Source of the DNA: Coriobacteriia bacterium
Lineage (GTDB): Bacteria; Actinomycetota; Coriobacteriia; Anaerosomatales; PALSA-660
DNA length: 41,104 nt
Direction of reading: 5' to 3'
Assembly: GCA_025361505.1 (NCBI GenBank)
Contig: JANYKZ010000080.1
Location: forward strand, 1 to 41,104
In this document: positions 8,741 through 15,988 of the stretch, piece by piece
Layout of the letters: the number at the start of each line of letters is the position of its first letter
Numbering within the stretch: the first letter of the stretch is position 1
The notes under the pieces: model-generated
Database searches by the model: none
Told to the model about the DNA's origin: nothing
The model's input: only the letters and a program-made list of their open reading frames with translations
Made by a program: the position numbers and the translations under genes

Positions 8741-9430
8741 ATGCCGGTACAGCGCATCGTCGCGGTCGACGACGAGGAGTCGATCCTCAAGATCGTGCGT
8801 TACGCGCTCGAGCAGGAGGGCTTCGAGGTCCACACCGCCGGGGACGCGGTCGGCGGCGCGTTCCTGATCGGCGAGGTCAGGCCCGACCTGCTCATCCTCG
8901 ACGTGATGCTGCCCGGCAAGAGCGGGCTGGACCTCGCGCGCGACATCCGGCAGACCTCCAACGTGCCGATCATCATGCTCTCCGCGCGCGGCGACGAGGT
9001 CGACCGCATCCTAGGCCTGGAGTTCGGTGCCGACGACTACGTGACCAAGCCCTTCTCTCCCCGCGAGCTCGTCAGCCGCGTGAAGGCGATCCTTCGCCGC
9101 ACCGGCGGCCAACCGACCAGCGAGCGCCAGCGGACGGTGCTCGGCGACCTGGTCATCGATCCCGAGTCCCGCCAGGTATCCATGCGAGGCGAGCCGGTGC
9201 ACCTGACCACGTCGGAATTCGGCTTCCTCCAGTTGCTCGCGCGGCACCCCGGCAAGGCGTTCTCACGGGCGGAGATCCTCCGCACCCTGTGGGACGAGTC
9301 ACCCGTCGGCAACGAGCGCGCGATCGACGTGCACGCCCACAACATGCGCGAGAAGCTCGAGGTCAATCCGAAGAGCCCGGAGTACCTGCTGACCGTCCGC
9401 GGCTTCGGCTACCGGCTGAGGGAAGAGTAG
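8741..9430 (+). CDS. OmpR/PhoB-type response regulator (RR1)
   Basis: A 229-residue two-component regulator. The receiver domain (about 1-118) has the acidic pair in VAVDDEES, phospho-acceptor Asp54 in LILDVMLPG, and Lys103 in VTKPFSP. The C-terminal winged helix carries NERAIDVHAHNMREKL and [10 protein letters not shown]. It would be phosphorylated by the kinase encoded 3 bases downstream and bind direct repeats in DNA. The ATG at 8741 has GGGAG about 6 bases upstream. RR2 (12501-13193) is a close paralogue with a nearly identical recognition-helix region, so the two may share target sites. Confidence 0.95.
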   Translation: MPVQRIVAVDDEESILKIVRYALEQEGFEVHTAGDAVGGAFLIGEVRPDLLILDVMLPGKSGLDLARDIRQTSNVPIIMLSARGDEVDRILGLEFGADDYVTKPFSPRELVSRVKAILRRTGGQPTSERQRTVLGDLVIDPESRQVSMRGEPVHLTTSEFGFLQLLARHPGKAFSRAEILRTLWDESPVGNERAIDVHAHNMREKLEVNPKSPEYLLTVRGFGYRLREE

Positions 9431-9433
9431 GCC

Positions 9434-11209
9434 GTGGCCCGCCGGATCCGGCGGCCGTCCGTCCGCCTGTGGCAGAGCGAGCTGTTCGTCATCGTCATCG
9501 TCGTGGCGATCCTGATCCTGTCCGTCTCGCTGTCGCAGGACCTGCAGCGCACGCTCAAGCAGCTGGGCGAGAGCGACCGCCTCAGCGCCGCCTCCGCCCT
9601 CGCGGTGCAGCTCAGCGCCGACTTCCCGCTCACACCGGTGAGCCGGACCACCCTGCGCGACCAGGTGCACCAGTTCCGGCTCGTCTACGGTGACGACGTC
9701 TGGGTCTACGCCGCCGACGGCTCGGTGATCGAGTCGACGTTCCAGGGCGGCCCGCCGCTGAGCGTGCTCGCGCAGGCGCGCACCCAGGGGTTCGCCGACT
9801 CTCCCCCCTACTCCAACATGACGCTGGAGCCCGGCGGGTACTCCGTGGCCGGCAAGGCGGTCTACGACGGTAAGGGTCGCAAGGTCGCGAGCGTCGTCAT
9901 CGCGGGCTCGGTCGCACGCTCGCTCGACGTCCTCAACGCCGTGCGGGACCGGCTGTGGGTCACCTTCTGGATCGCGCTCACCATCTCCGGACTCCTCGGC
10001 CTCGGCTTCGCCGAGTTCATCGGCCGCCGAGTGCGCCGCATGACGAAGGCGGCGGCGGCGATAGCGGCGGGCGACTTCGACCAGCAGCTTCCCACCGGCC
10101 TGATGCCAGACGAGCTCTTCGAACTCGCCGAGTCCTACAACCGCATGGCCGTGACACTCGGGCAGACCTTCTCCGCGCTCCACGAGCGCGAGCAGGAGAT
10201 CGCCGCGGTCGTGGAGTCCATGGGCGAAGGAGTCGTCGCCTTCGATCCCGAGGGCGCGGTCCGCGTCATCAACCCGGAAGCGGCGCTGCTGCTCGGCCTC
10301 GCTGAGGGGCGGGCCGACCTCGCCGGACGCCTCGTGGACGGGCTGACGGGTAACGCGACGATCGTCGGACTCGTGCGGCGCGGCCTCGCGGGAACGTCCT
10401 GCTCCGACGCCGCGGTCCTCGGCGATCGCACCGTGCTCCTCCACGTCACGCCGATCGCGTCGGCCGAGAGAGGCGCCGAGGGCGTCGTGCTCCTGATGAG
10501 CGACATCACCGAGCAACGGACGCTCGAGGAGGCCCAGCGCAGGTTCGTCGCGAACGCCAGCCACGAGATGCGCACGCCGATCACCGCGCTCAAGGGGCTG
10601 CTGGAGCTGCTCGACAGCGGGGCGAAGGAAGACCCCGTCGTGCGCGACGACTTCCTGAACACGATGACGCTCGAGGTCGACCGGCTCGGGCGGCTCGTCG
10701 CCGACCTCCTCACTCTCGCCCAGCTCGAAGCGGGCAGCCTGAAGCTGCACCGTGAGCCCGTCCCGGTCCCCTCGCTCATCGCCGAGGTCGTCACGGTCAT
10801 GCGCCCCCTCGCCGACCGCTCGGGCGTCGCGCTCGCGACCGAGCTCCCCGACCGGGCGCTCGAGGTGTACTGCGACCGGGACCGCGTGGTCCAGGTGCTG
10901 ATCGGCTTCGTCGACAACGCGCTCAAGCACTCCTCGAGCGGCGGCATCGTCACGCTGCGGGCGCGTCCCCACGATGACGCGGTCACGCTCGAGGTGCAGG
11001 ACACGGGCGTCGGCATCGCCCCGGAGGCCGTGGCGCGCCTGTTCGAGCGCTTCTTCCGCGCCGACGAATCGCGCGCCACCCCCAAAGGGACCGGCCTGGG
11101 ACTCGCGATCGCCAAGGAGATCGTCGAAGCGCACGACAGCACCATCGAGGTCGAGTCGCATCTGGGCGAGGGAGCGACGTTCGGATTCGACCTGCCCCTC
11201 GCGAACTGA
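9434..11209 (+). CDS. sensor histidine kinase with extracytoplasmic Cache-like domain, HAMP and PAS
   Basis: A 591-residue membrane kinase. TM1 (about 17-34) is followed by an extracytoplasmic region (35-170) with DDVWVYAADGSVI and GKGRKVASVVIAG, in the style of single-Cache/PAS-like sensors, then TM2 (about 174-195), HAMP (196-250), a cytosolic PAS (255-360, ESMGEGVVAFDPEGAVRVIN) and HisKA with the phosphorylated His377 in FVANASHEMRTP. The C-terminal ATPase domain contains FVDNALKHS, VQDTGVGI and GTGLGLAI. The GTG start lies 3 bases after the regulator stop, so this is one transcription unit. The ligand is unknown; location beside redox genes suggests a redox or metal cue, which is inference. 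Confidence 0.95.
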   Translation: MARRIRRPSVRLWQSELFVIVIVVAILILSVSLSQDLQRTLKQLGESDRLSAASALAVQLSADFPLTPVSRTTLRDQVHQFRLVYGDDVWVYAADGSVIESTFQGGPPLSVLAQARTQGFADSPPYSNMTLEPGGYSVAGKAVYDGKGRKVASVVIAGSVARSLDVLNAVRDRLWVTFWIALTISGLLGLGFAEFIGRRVRRMTKAAAAIAAGDFDQQLPTGLMPDELFELAESYNRMAVTLGQTFSALHEREQEIAAVVESMGEGVVAFDPEGAVRVINPEAALLLGLAEGRADLAGRLVDGLTGNATIVGLVRRGLAGTSCSDAAVLGDRTVLLHVTPIASAERGAEGVVLLMSDITEQRTLEEAQRRFVANASHEMRTPITALKGLLELLDSGAKEDPVVRDDFLNTMTLEVDRLGRLVADLLTLAQLEAGSLKLHREPVPVPSLIAEVVTVMRPLADRSGVALATELPDRALEVYCDRDRVVQVLIGFVDNALKHSSSGGIVTLRARPHDDAVTLEVQDTGVGIAPEAVARLFERFFRADESRATPKGTGLGLAIAKEIVEAHDSTIEVESHLGEGATFGFDLPLAN

Positions 11210-11240
11210 CTCCCGACCGCCCCGACCGAAGGAGCACCCG

Positions 11241-11657
11241 ATGAAGGACGACAGGCCCGAGCAGAGGACCGTGGTGGAGCATCTCGCACGAACGTTGGCG
11301 CGAGGGCTCGTCATCGCCGGCGGATCGTTCTGGTTGATCGCGACCTTCGGCGTCCCCCTCGTCTACCACGACGCCGCGACGATCGATGCGAGTGTCGGGA
11401 TGTGGCCCTTCCTGGCCGTCCTCGTGATCCTGGTGATCGGCTGGAAGTACGAGCGGCTGGCCGCCGTGCTCCTCGTGGCCGCCTCCGTCGCCGTCGTGGC
11501 GTGGGGCCTCATCTACCAGTGGGAGCAGGGCGTCTGGATCGTCATGGCAGCCGTGCTCGTGGCGCCCATGGCCCTGGCCGCGATCCTCTTCACGCTCTCG
11601 GCCCGTGCGGAGGAGCGCCGGCGCGACGCGGCGGATGAAGAGGACTCCGCCGCCTAG
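11241..11657 (+). CDS. small four-segment membrane protein memA, paralogue of the protein at 11741-12355
   Basis: A 138-residue protein with hydrophobic segments at about 22-42, 53-68, 73-90 and 94-115, and a charged C-terminus (RAEERRRDAADEEDSAA). I recognise no named family. It aligns along its length with the second half of the convergent neighbour: shared elements include LAR(T/G)..., FVIVGG(A/S)FW-type, TYHGDA/VYHDAA, G(W)..ER.A.V.L, WG and EQGVW/EPGVW, then APM. The ATG has AAGGAG 6 bases upstream and follows the kinase stop by 31 bases, so it is probably the third gene of the regulator/kinase operon. It may be an accessory or sensor partner, by context only. Confidence 0.75.
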   Translation: MKDDRPEQRTVVEHLARTLARGLVIAGGSFWLIATFGVPLVYHDAATIDASVGMWPFLAVLVILVIGWKYERLAAVLLVAASVAVVAWGLIYQWEQGVWIVMAAVLVAPMALAAILFTLSARAEERRRDAADEEDSAA

Positions 11658-11689
11658 GCGGGTGCGCACGGCCGATGGCCGCACGAAGA

Positions 11690-11715
11690 AGAGGGCCGGC
11701 GGATGCCGGCCCTCT
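11690..11715. terminator. bidirectional terminator hairpin between memA and memB
   Basis: A perfect 11-base stem (AGAGGGCCGGC / GCCGGCCCTCT) with a GGAT loop sits between two convergent genes. There is an A/G-rich flank on the left and CGTTGT on the right, so it can stop transcription from both sides, although neither U-tract is strong. Confidence 0.8.
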
Positions 11716-11740
11716 CGTTGTCCTCGGTGAGTCCCGCCGG

Positions 11741-12355
11741 CTAGTAGCGAGTGACCTCCGCGGGCGCCAGCGCCGGCTCGGCGGCGTGCAGGTCGAGGCT
11801 GAGGCGAAGCTCCAGCGCTGCCTCGCCCTGCCGTGCGAGCCAGAATAGTACGGAGGCGGTGAGCATCGGGGCGATCAGCAGCACGATGAAGAGCATCCAG
11901 ACGCCCGGCTCGAAGGCGTTCGCGAGGCCCCACCACACGGCGCCGGCGGAGATGAGCGCGAGCATGACGGACGCCGTGCGCTCGAGGAACCAGCCGACGG
12001 CCAGGCATGCGACGTTGAGGATGAAGGGCACCAGCGCGATGAGGGCCATCGTGCCCATCGCGTCTCCGTGGTAGGTGACGAGGGTCGCGGCCACCGCGAT
12101 GCCCCAGAACGCCCCACCGACGATGACGAAGGTTCGGGCGATGCCGCGCTCGAGCGAGATGCGCGTCTGATCGTCCTCGTAGCTGCGCTCGCGCGCCCGC
12201 ACCGCGGCCTTCGCCTGTGCGCGTTCGGCGGCGCCTTCGCGCGAAGAGACCACGTCGTAGCCGACGAGGCCCAGTACCGCTACGACGGCCACGACGAAGA
12301 CCGCCACCATGAGGGGGGCTCCGACCATAAGGACCGCTGCGATGATGTTCGACAT
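11741..12355 (-). CDS. membrane protein memB, paralogue of memA with an extra N-terminal helix
   Basis: A 204-residue protein. An N-terminal membrane helix (MSNIIAAVLMVGAPLMVAVFV and on to residue 32) is followed by a charged, likely helical linker (REGAAERAQAKAAVRARERSYEDD). A four-segment hydrophobic core then matches memA (ARTFVIVGGAFWGIA, VTYHGDA, WFLERTASVMLAL, FEPGVWMLFIVLLIAPML). The ATG at 12355 has GGAGGG upstream. A 145-base gap separates it from the RR2 gene, and that gap holds the promoter P2 that closely resembles the cytochrome-operon promoter. The role is unknown; regulation alongside the cytochromes is inferred from the shared promoter. Confidence 0.78.
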   Translation of the reverse strand: MSNIIAAVLMVGAPLMVAVFVVAVVAVLGLVGYDVVSSREGAAERAQAKAAVRARERSYEDDQTRISLERGIARTFVIVGGAFWGIAVAATLVTYHGDAMGTMALIALVPFILNVACLAVGWFLERTASVMLALISAGAVWWGLANAFEPGVWMLFIVLLIAPMLTASVLFWLARQGEAALELRLSLDLHAAEPALAPAEVTRY

Positions 12356-12399
12356 CTCAGACCCTCCAAGTGCTCTGCGCCGCTGGGGCGCACCGGCTT

Positions 12400-12471
12400 C
12401 CTGCGATGAGTATCGCCACACGGCGGGAGCGATGGGTTCGCAGGCCGTTTCGCTCTTGTTAGCGTTCTGTG
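12400..12471 (-). promoter_or_regulatory. promoter P2 of memB with CACAGAACGCTAAC box
   Basis: Read on the minus strand, the box CACAGAACGCTAAC (12471-12458) is followed, 44 bases after its last base, by GATACT (the ATACT at 12413-12409) inside GTGGCGATACT, and then GCAGG. The region before the cytochrome operon (18995-19066) has CACAGAACCCTAAC and GTGGCCATACT with GCAGG at exactly the same distances, the box start being 58 bases from the start of ATACT in both. ATACT is a probable -10 element. The box then lies at about -57 to -71, suitable for an activator, most simply RR1 or RR2. Confidence 0.65.
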
Positions 12472-12500
12472 TGAGTCCCGGCCGCTGTGTGAAGACGCGC

Positions 12501-13193
12501 TCAGGAACGCTCGAGGTCCTTGAGGCGGTAGCCGAATCCGCGCACGGTGAGGATGTGGGTCGGCTCCTTGGGATCGGGCTCGAGCTTCTCGCGGATGTTG
12601 TGGATGTGGACGTCGATCGCGCGTTCGTCGCCGCCCGGCGCCACCTCGTGGAGCGACTCGAGGATCGCCTCCCGGGAGAACGCCGTGCCCGGATGCCGCG
12701 CCAGGTGGAGCACGATCTCGAACTCGGTGCGCGTGAGGCGCACGGCGACGCCGGCGACCGTGACTTCGCGGGCCAGGACGTCGACCTGCAGATCACCGAG
12801 CGAGATCAGCGTGCGTTCGTCACAGGCGACCGACCGCCGTAGGATGGTCTTCACCCGGGTCACGAGCTCCCGGGGGGAGAACGGCTTCGTCACGTAGTCG
12901 TCGGCGCCGAACTCGAGCCCCAGGATGCGGTCGACCTCGTCGGCCCGCGCGGACAGCATGATGATCGGGACGCTCGAGCGTGAGCGCAGGTCGCGCGCGA
13001 CCTCGAGTCCGGAGCGGTCCGGCAGCATCACGTCGAGGATCACGAGAGCCGGCGACACCCGCGCGAACTCGGACTCCGCGCCCGCGGCGTCGTGCGCCGT
13101 GTGGACCTCGTAGCCTTCCTGCGTCAGCGCGTAGTCGACGACCTTGAGGACCGAGTCCTCGTCGTCGACGACGAGTATGCGTTGGCCCGTCAT
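12501..13193 (-). CDS. OmpR/PhoB-type response regulator (RR2), no adjacent kinase
   Basis: A 230-residue regulator: receiver with ILVVDDED, phospho-acceptor Asp54 in VILDVMLPD and the VTKPFSP lysine, then a winged helix with [16 protein letters not shown] and [10 protein letters not shown]. It is very similar to RR1 across the receiver output face ([33 protein letters not shown]). It lies 33 bases downstream of the last cytochrome gene and could be read from the cytochrome operon. No histidine kinase gene flanks it, so it may take phosphate from the kinase at 9434-11209 or act as a feedback regulator; both are inference. Confidence 0.94.
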   Translation of the reverse strand: MTGQRILVVDDEDSVLKVVDYALTQEGYEVHTAHDAAGAESEFARVSPALVILDVMLPDRSGLEVARDLRSRSSVPIIMLSARADEVDRILGLEFGADDYVTKPFSPRELVTRVKTILRRSVACDERTLISLGDLQVDVLAREVTVAGVAVRLTRTEFEIVLHLARHPGTAFSREAILESLHEVAPGGDERAIDVHIHNIREKLEPDPKEPTHILTVRGFGYRLKDLERS

Positions 13194-13226
13194 GAGGCGC
13201 TCAGCGTCTGCATCGGCGGGCCCCCA

Positions 13227-14150
13227 CTACTGGGCGAGCTTGAGGGCGGGGTCGAAGTTGAGTTGCGGCACGACGCCGTGACACGTGATGCAGAAGGAGC
13301 CCGTGTGACACACCTCGCAGTTGCGATGTGCCTTCACGGCCTGCGGATGATCGGTGCGCCACGTCGCGGTGTGGGACGCCGGGCGCCTCGCGTGGCAGTC
13401 TGCGCACCAGTTGGCCGTCCAGGCGTGGCATTTCGCGCAATCCACCTTGTCCACCTGGGTGGCGTGGATCGTGTCCCAGTTGGCGGCGCGGTGGCTCTCG
13501 GGGGTAGCCTTGGCAGTGTGGCACGTCGTGCACGCGTTCTTGGCCTGCGTCCCGTCGTGACACGTGAGGCACGTCGCCATGACCGGGATGTCCTTGCCCG
13601 CGGCGTTCGGCTGGTGCACGAGGTCGGAGTGGCACCGGACGCACTCGAGTCTGAGGACGTCGGTGTGTGCGCGGTGCGGGATGATCAGGTCGCCCGAGGG
13701 GGACACCGAGATCAGGTTCACGTGGCACTTCGAGCACGCCGCGCTGGTGGGCGTGGCGAAGACGTCGAGCCTCCGGCCGGGCATCACGAACGACAGGTAG
13801 AACTCCCCGAGCATCCGCACGTCGTAGACCGCCTGCGAGGGCAGGTCGGGAGCCACGTGGCAGCTCTGGCACGTCACCTTCGAGTGCTTCGGGGACGAGG
13901 CCCAGCTCTTGTATGACGCCGCGAGGTTCGGGTACCGCGTCAGGAAGCCCGGCTGCAGCGCGTACCAGCCGGGGAGTATCGCGAACACGGCGACCACGAG
14001 CGCGGCGATGCCCGCGCGCGCGGCCAGCCGACGGCGTCCGGGCGTGAGTCGCAGCGCGCGCCGGACGCGGCCCCGGGGCCCGCTGGGCAGCATCTTCTGC
14101 TCTTCCGGCACCGGTGCTCCTTCGGGGACGGGACGGTCGGGGCCGCTCAT
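13227..14150 (-). CDS. membrane-anchored nonahaem cytochrome c, NapC-like N-terminus (MHC-C)
   Basis: A 307-residue protein: cytosolic basic N-terminus, one membrane helix (about 48-66), then LQPGFLTRYPNL and nine CXXCH haem-binding motifs (CQSCH, CSKCH, CVRCH, CLTCH, CTTCH, CAKCH, CADCH, CEVCH, CITCH). It is the third of three consecutive paralogues with the same opening pattern (QP-aromatic-RY, then a first CH about 25 residues on) and the same closing pair of haem motifs. It has a C-terminal tail without haems. The ATG at 14150 shares a base with the upstream stop (TGATG), indicating coupled translation. It is a probable extracytoplasmic electron carrier anchored to the membrane. Confidence 0.92.
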   Translation of the reverse strand: MSGPDRPVPEGAPVPEEQKMLPSGPRGRVRRALRLTPGRRRLAARAGIAALVVAVFAILPGWYALQPGFLTRYPNLAASYKSWASSPKHSKVTCQSCHVAPDLPSQAVYDVRMLGEFYLSFVMPGRRLDVFATPTSAACSKCHVNLISVSPSGDLIIPHRAHTDVLRLECVRCHSDLVHQPNAAGKDIPVMATCLTCHDGTQAKNACTTCHTAKATPESHRAANWDTIHATQVDKVDCAKCHAWTANWCADCHARRPASHTATWRTDHPQAVKAHRNCEVCHTGSFCITCHGVVPQLNFDPALKLAQ

Positions 14151-14983
14151 CAGTGGCACTTCCCGCAGAACGTCTTCTGGTCATGGCACACGTAGCAGCC
14201 CTTGGTCCCCTGCGCGGCGACGGCGGTCGCATGCAGTGCCTTCCAGTTGCCGACGTGCGACGGCGGGCGCTGCTGGTGACAGGTGTTGCAGTAGTCGGGC
14301 GTGAATCCGTGGCACCTTCCGCAGTCGATCGTCTTCGTCATGGATCCGTGGATGGTGAGCCAATCCGCGGCCTTGTGGCTCGGCGGCACCTGCTTCTGGG
14401 TGTGGCACTTGACGCACTGGTTCGTCGCCTGCTTGCCGTCGTGGCAGGTCATGCACGTGGACATGACCGGCTTGTTGAAGCCCTGGGGGTTCAGCGAGTG
14501 CACGAGGTTCTTGTGGCAGACGGCGCACCTGATCTGCAGCACGTCCACGTGCGCGCGGTGCGGGATCAGCAGGTCGCCGTCGGGAGACACCTGACGGTTG
14601 GCCGTGTGGCAACGCTCGCACGCGGCGGTGTTGGGTACGCTGAGCAGGTTCGTCGGCTTCGGGCCGAAGAGCAGTTGTGAGTAGAACGCCGGGACCGACT
14701 TGGCCGCGAACGTCAGGAAGCCGATGGGACCCGGGTCGACGTGGCAGTCGGCACACGCAACCAACGCGTGCGTCGAGTTCCGCCAGTTGGCCATGCGCAC
14801 GCGCAGCGACGGGTAGCGCTCGTAGTAGCCGGGCTGCAAGGTCGAGAAGACTGGCAGCCCGAGCGCCACGACCACGACGACCGCGGCGATCCCCAGGACC
14901 CACTCCCGGCGGAAGCGGCGCGCCCTGACCGGCTCGGCCGGCTTCTCCGTGTCGGCCGGCGGTGCTGTGTCCTTGTCGGACAC
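14150..14983 (-). CDS. membrane-anchored nonahaem cytochrome c, NapC-like N-terminus (MHC-B)
   Basis: A 277-residue protein with one membrane helix (about 28-47), LQPGYYERYPSL and nine CXXCH motifs (CADCH, CERCH, CAVCH, CMTCH, CVKCH, CGRCH, CNTCH, CYVCH, CGKCH); the last histidine is the final residue. Distal histidines abound (IPHRAHVDV, PPSHKAADW, RPPSHVGNW), consistent with bis-His haems. It starts with GTG directly after the upstream TAG. The internal PHRAH, PSH and THHPQ-type elements align with both neighbours, so the three arose by tandem duplication. Likely an electron-transfer subunit between the NrfD module and an unidentified acceptor. Confidence 0.93.
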   Translation of the reverse strand: MSDKDTAPPADTEKPAEPVRARRFRREWVLGIAAVVVVVALGLPVFSTLQPGYYERYPSLRVRMANWRNSTHALVACADCHVDPGPIGFLTFAAKSVPAFYSQLLFGPKPTNLLSVPNTAACERCHTANRQVSPDGDLLIPHRAHVDVLQIRCAVCHKNLVHSLNPQGFNKPVMSTCMTCHDGKQATNQCVKCHTQKQVPPSHKAADWLTIHGSMTKTIDCGRCHGFTPDYCNTCHQQRPPSHVGNWKALHATAVAAQGTKGCYVCHDQKTFCGKCH

Positions 14984-15988
14984 CTAGTGCACCGCCTTGA
15001 ACTGGTTGTGGCAGGCGTCGCACCAGTACTGCTGGTGGCAGGTCAGGCAGCGCGCGGGCTGCGCCGCGGCGAGCGGCTGGTGCCGGTTGAGCCAGGTCGA
15101 GGCGGGACCGTGGAACGCGGGCCGCTGCGCGTGGCAGTCCAGGCACTCCCCCTCGGAGATGTGGCAGATGGTGCACTTCGTCGGGTCCTGCAGGGCCGTC
15201 TGGCCGTGGACGGTCGTCACCCAATCGGGCTTGACGTGCGCGGCGGCGATGAGGCTCACCGCGGCCGTCGGGACGCTCGAGGGCAGGACGGGAGTCTTGC
15301 CCGTCGTGTGACACGTGCGGCACTGGTCCGCGTTGTGGCACGACTGGAGGCACGCGTTCGGGCCGGCCGCGCGCACGACCTGCTGGTGGGTGACGACCCA
15401 ATCGCCGCGGCCTTCCTGCAGGACGTGATGGCAGTTCGCGCACTCGCTGCTCTGCTTCACGCCGACGTGGCACCCGAAGGAGGCGCACACGGCGCTGAAC
15501 GGCATGGTCTTGTGCTTGGCCTGGTAGGGCTCCTCGTGGGCGACCCACTTGTGGCACGAAACGCAGTCGCGGTTCTCACTCGTCACGCGAAGGTGCGCGG
15601 GGTGCGGCACGGCGGCCGTCCTCGACGCGTCGGTGCTCCACGCGTAACGGTGGCACTGGACGCAGGCGGAGTTGATGGGCGGATCGAATCTCACGAAGGC
15701 CAGGTCGGTCGAGGTGGTGACGAGGCTCCGGTAGAACTCGCCGACCCGCGCGATGTCTCCGACGAACGCGCCGCGCTTGTCGATGTGACAGGTGAGGCAC
15801 GCGATGCCCGTGTGCGCGGAAGCCGCAAGCGTCGTGTGACGCCGCTCGAGCCCCTGGTAGCGTTCGAAGAACGAAGGCTGTGCGGTCACGAAGAGCGCCA
15901 CCGCCACAGCGACCACGATCACGGCGACCACCGCGACGACCGCGACCGCGGCGACCCGGCCGCGTCTGCCCAGGATCACGGGGCTCAC
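14984..15988 (-). CDS. membrane-anchored multiheme cytochrome c with 9 standard and 2 atypical haem sites (MHC-A)
   Basis: A 334-residue protein with an N-terminal membrane helix (about 12-34), QPSFFERYQGL, then nine CXXCH motifs (CLTCH, CVQCH, CVSCH, CANCH, CRTCH, CTICH, CLDCH, CLTCH, CDACH). There is also one CX4CH (CASFGCH) and one CX3CH (CLQSCH), so up to 11 haems. CX4CH is known in cytochrome c3-type proteins; CX3CH is rarer. The GTG start overlaps the NrfD stop by 4 bases (GTGA). An upstream extension in this frame reaches 16426 but merely shadows NrfD. As the first cytochrome after NrfD it may be the immediate electron acceptor. Confidence 0.92.
   Translation of the reverse strand: MSPVILGRRGRVAAVAVVAVVAVIVVAVAVALFVTAQPSFFERYQGLERRHTTLAASAHTGIACLTCHIDKRGAFVGDIARVGEFYRSLVTTSTDLAFVRFDPPINSACVQCHRYAWSTDASRTAAVPHPAHLRVTSENRDCVSCHKWVAHEEPYQAKHKTMPFSAVCASFGCHVGVKQSSECANCHHVLQEGRGDWVVTHQQVVRAAGPNACLQSCHNADQCRTCHTTGKTPVLPSSVPTAAVSLIAAAHVKPDWVTTVHGQTALQDPTKCTICHISEGECLDCHAQRPAFHGPASTWLNRHQPLAAAQPARCLTCHQQYWCDACHNQFKAVH

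Noticed and set aside
13227-15988. Cytochrome c nitrite reductase (NrfA) or octahaem reductase identity for the multiheme proteins
   Set aside because: No CXXCK site or catalytic-haem context is seen; all haem motifs end in His and the N-termini are NapC-like anchors.
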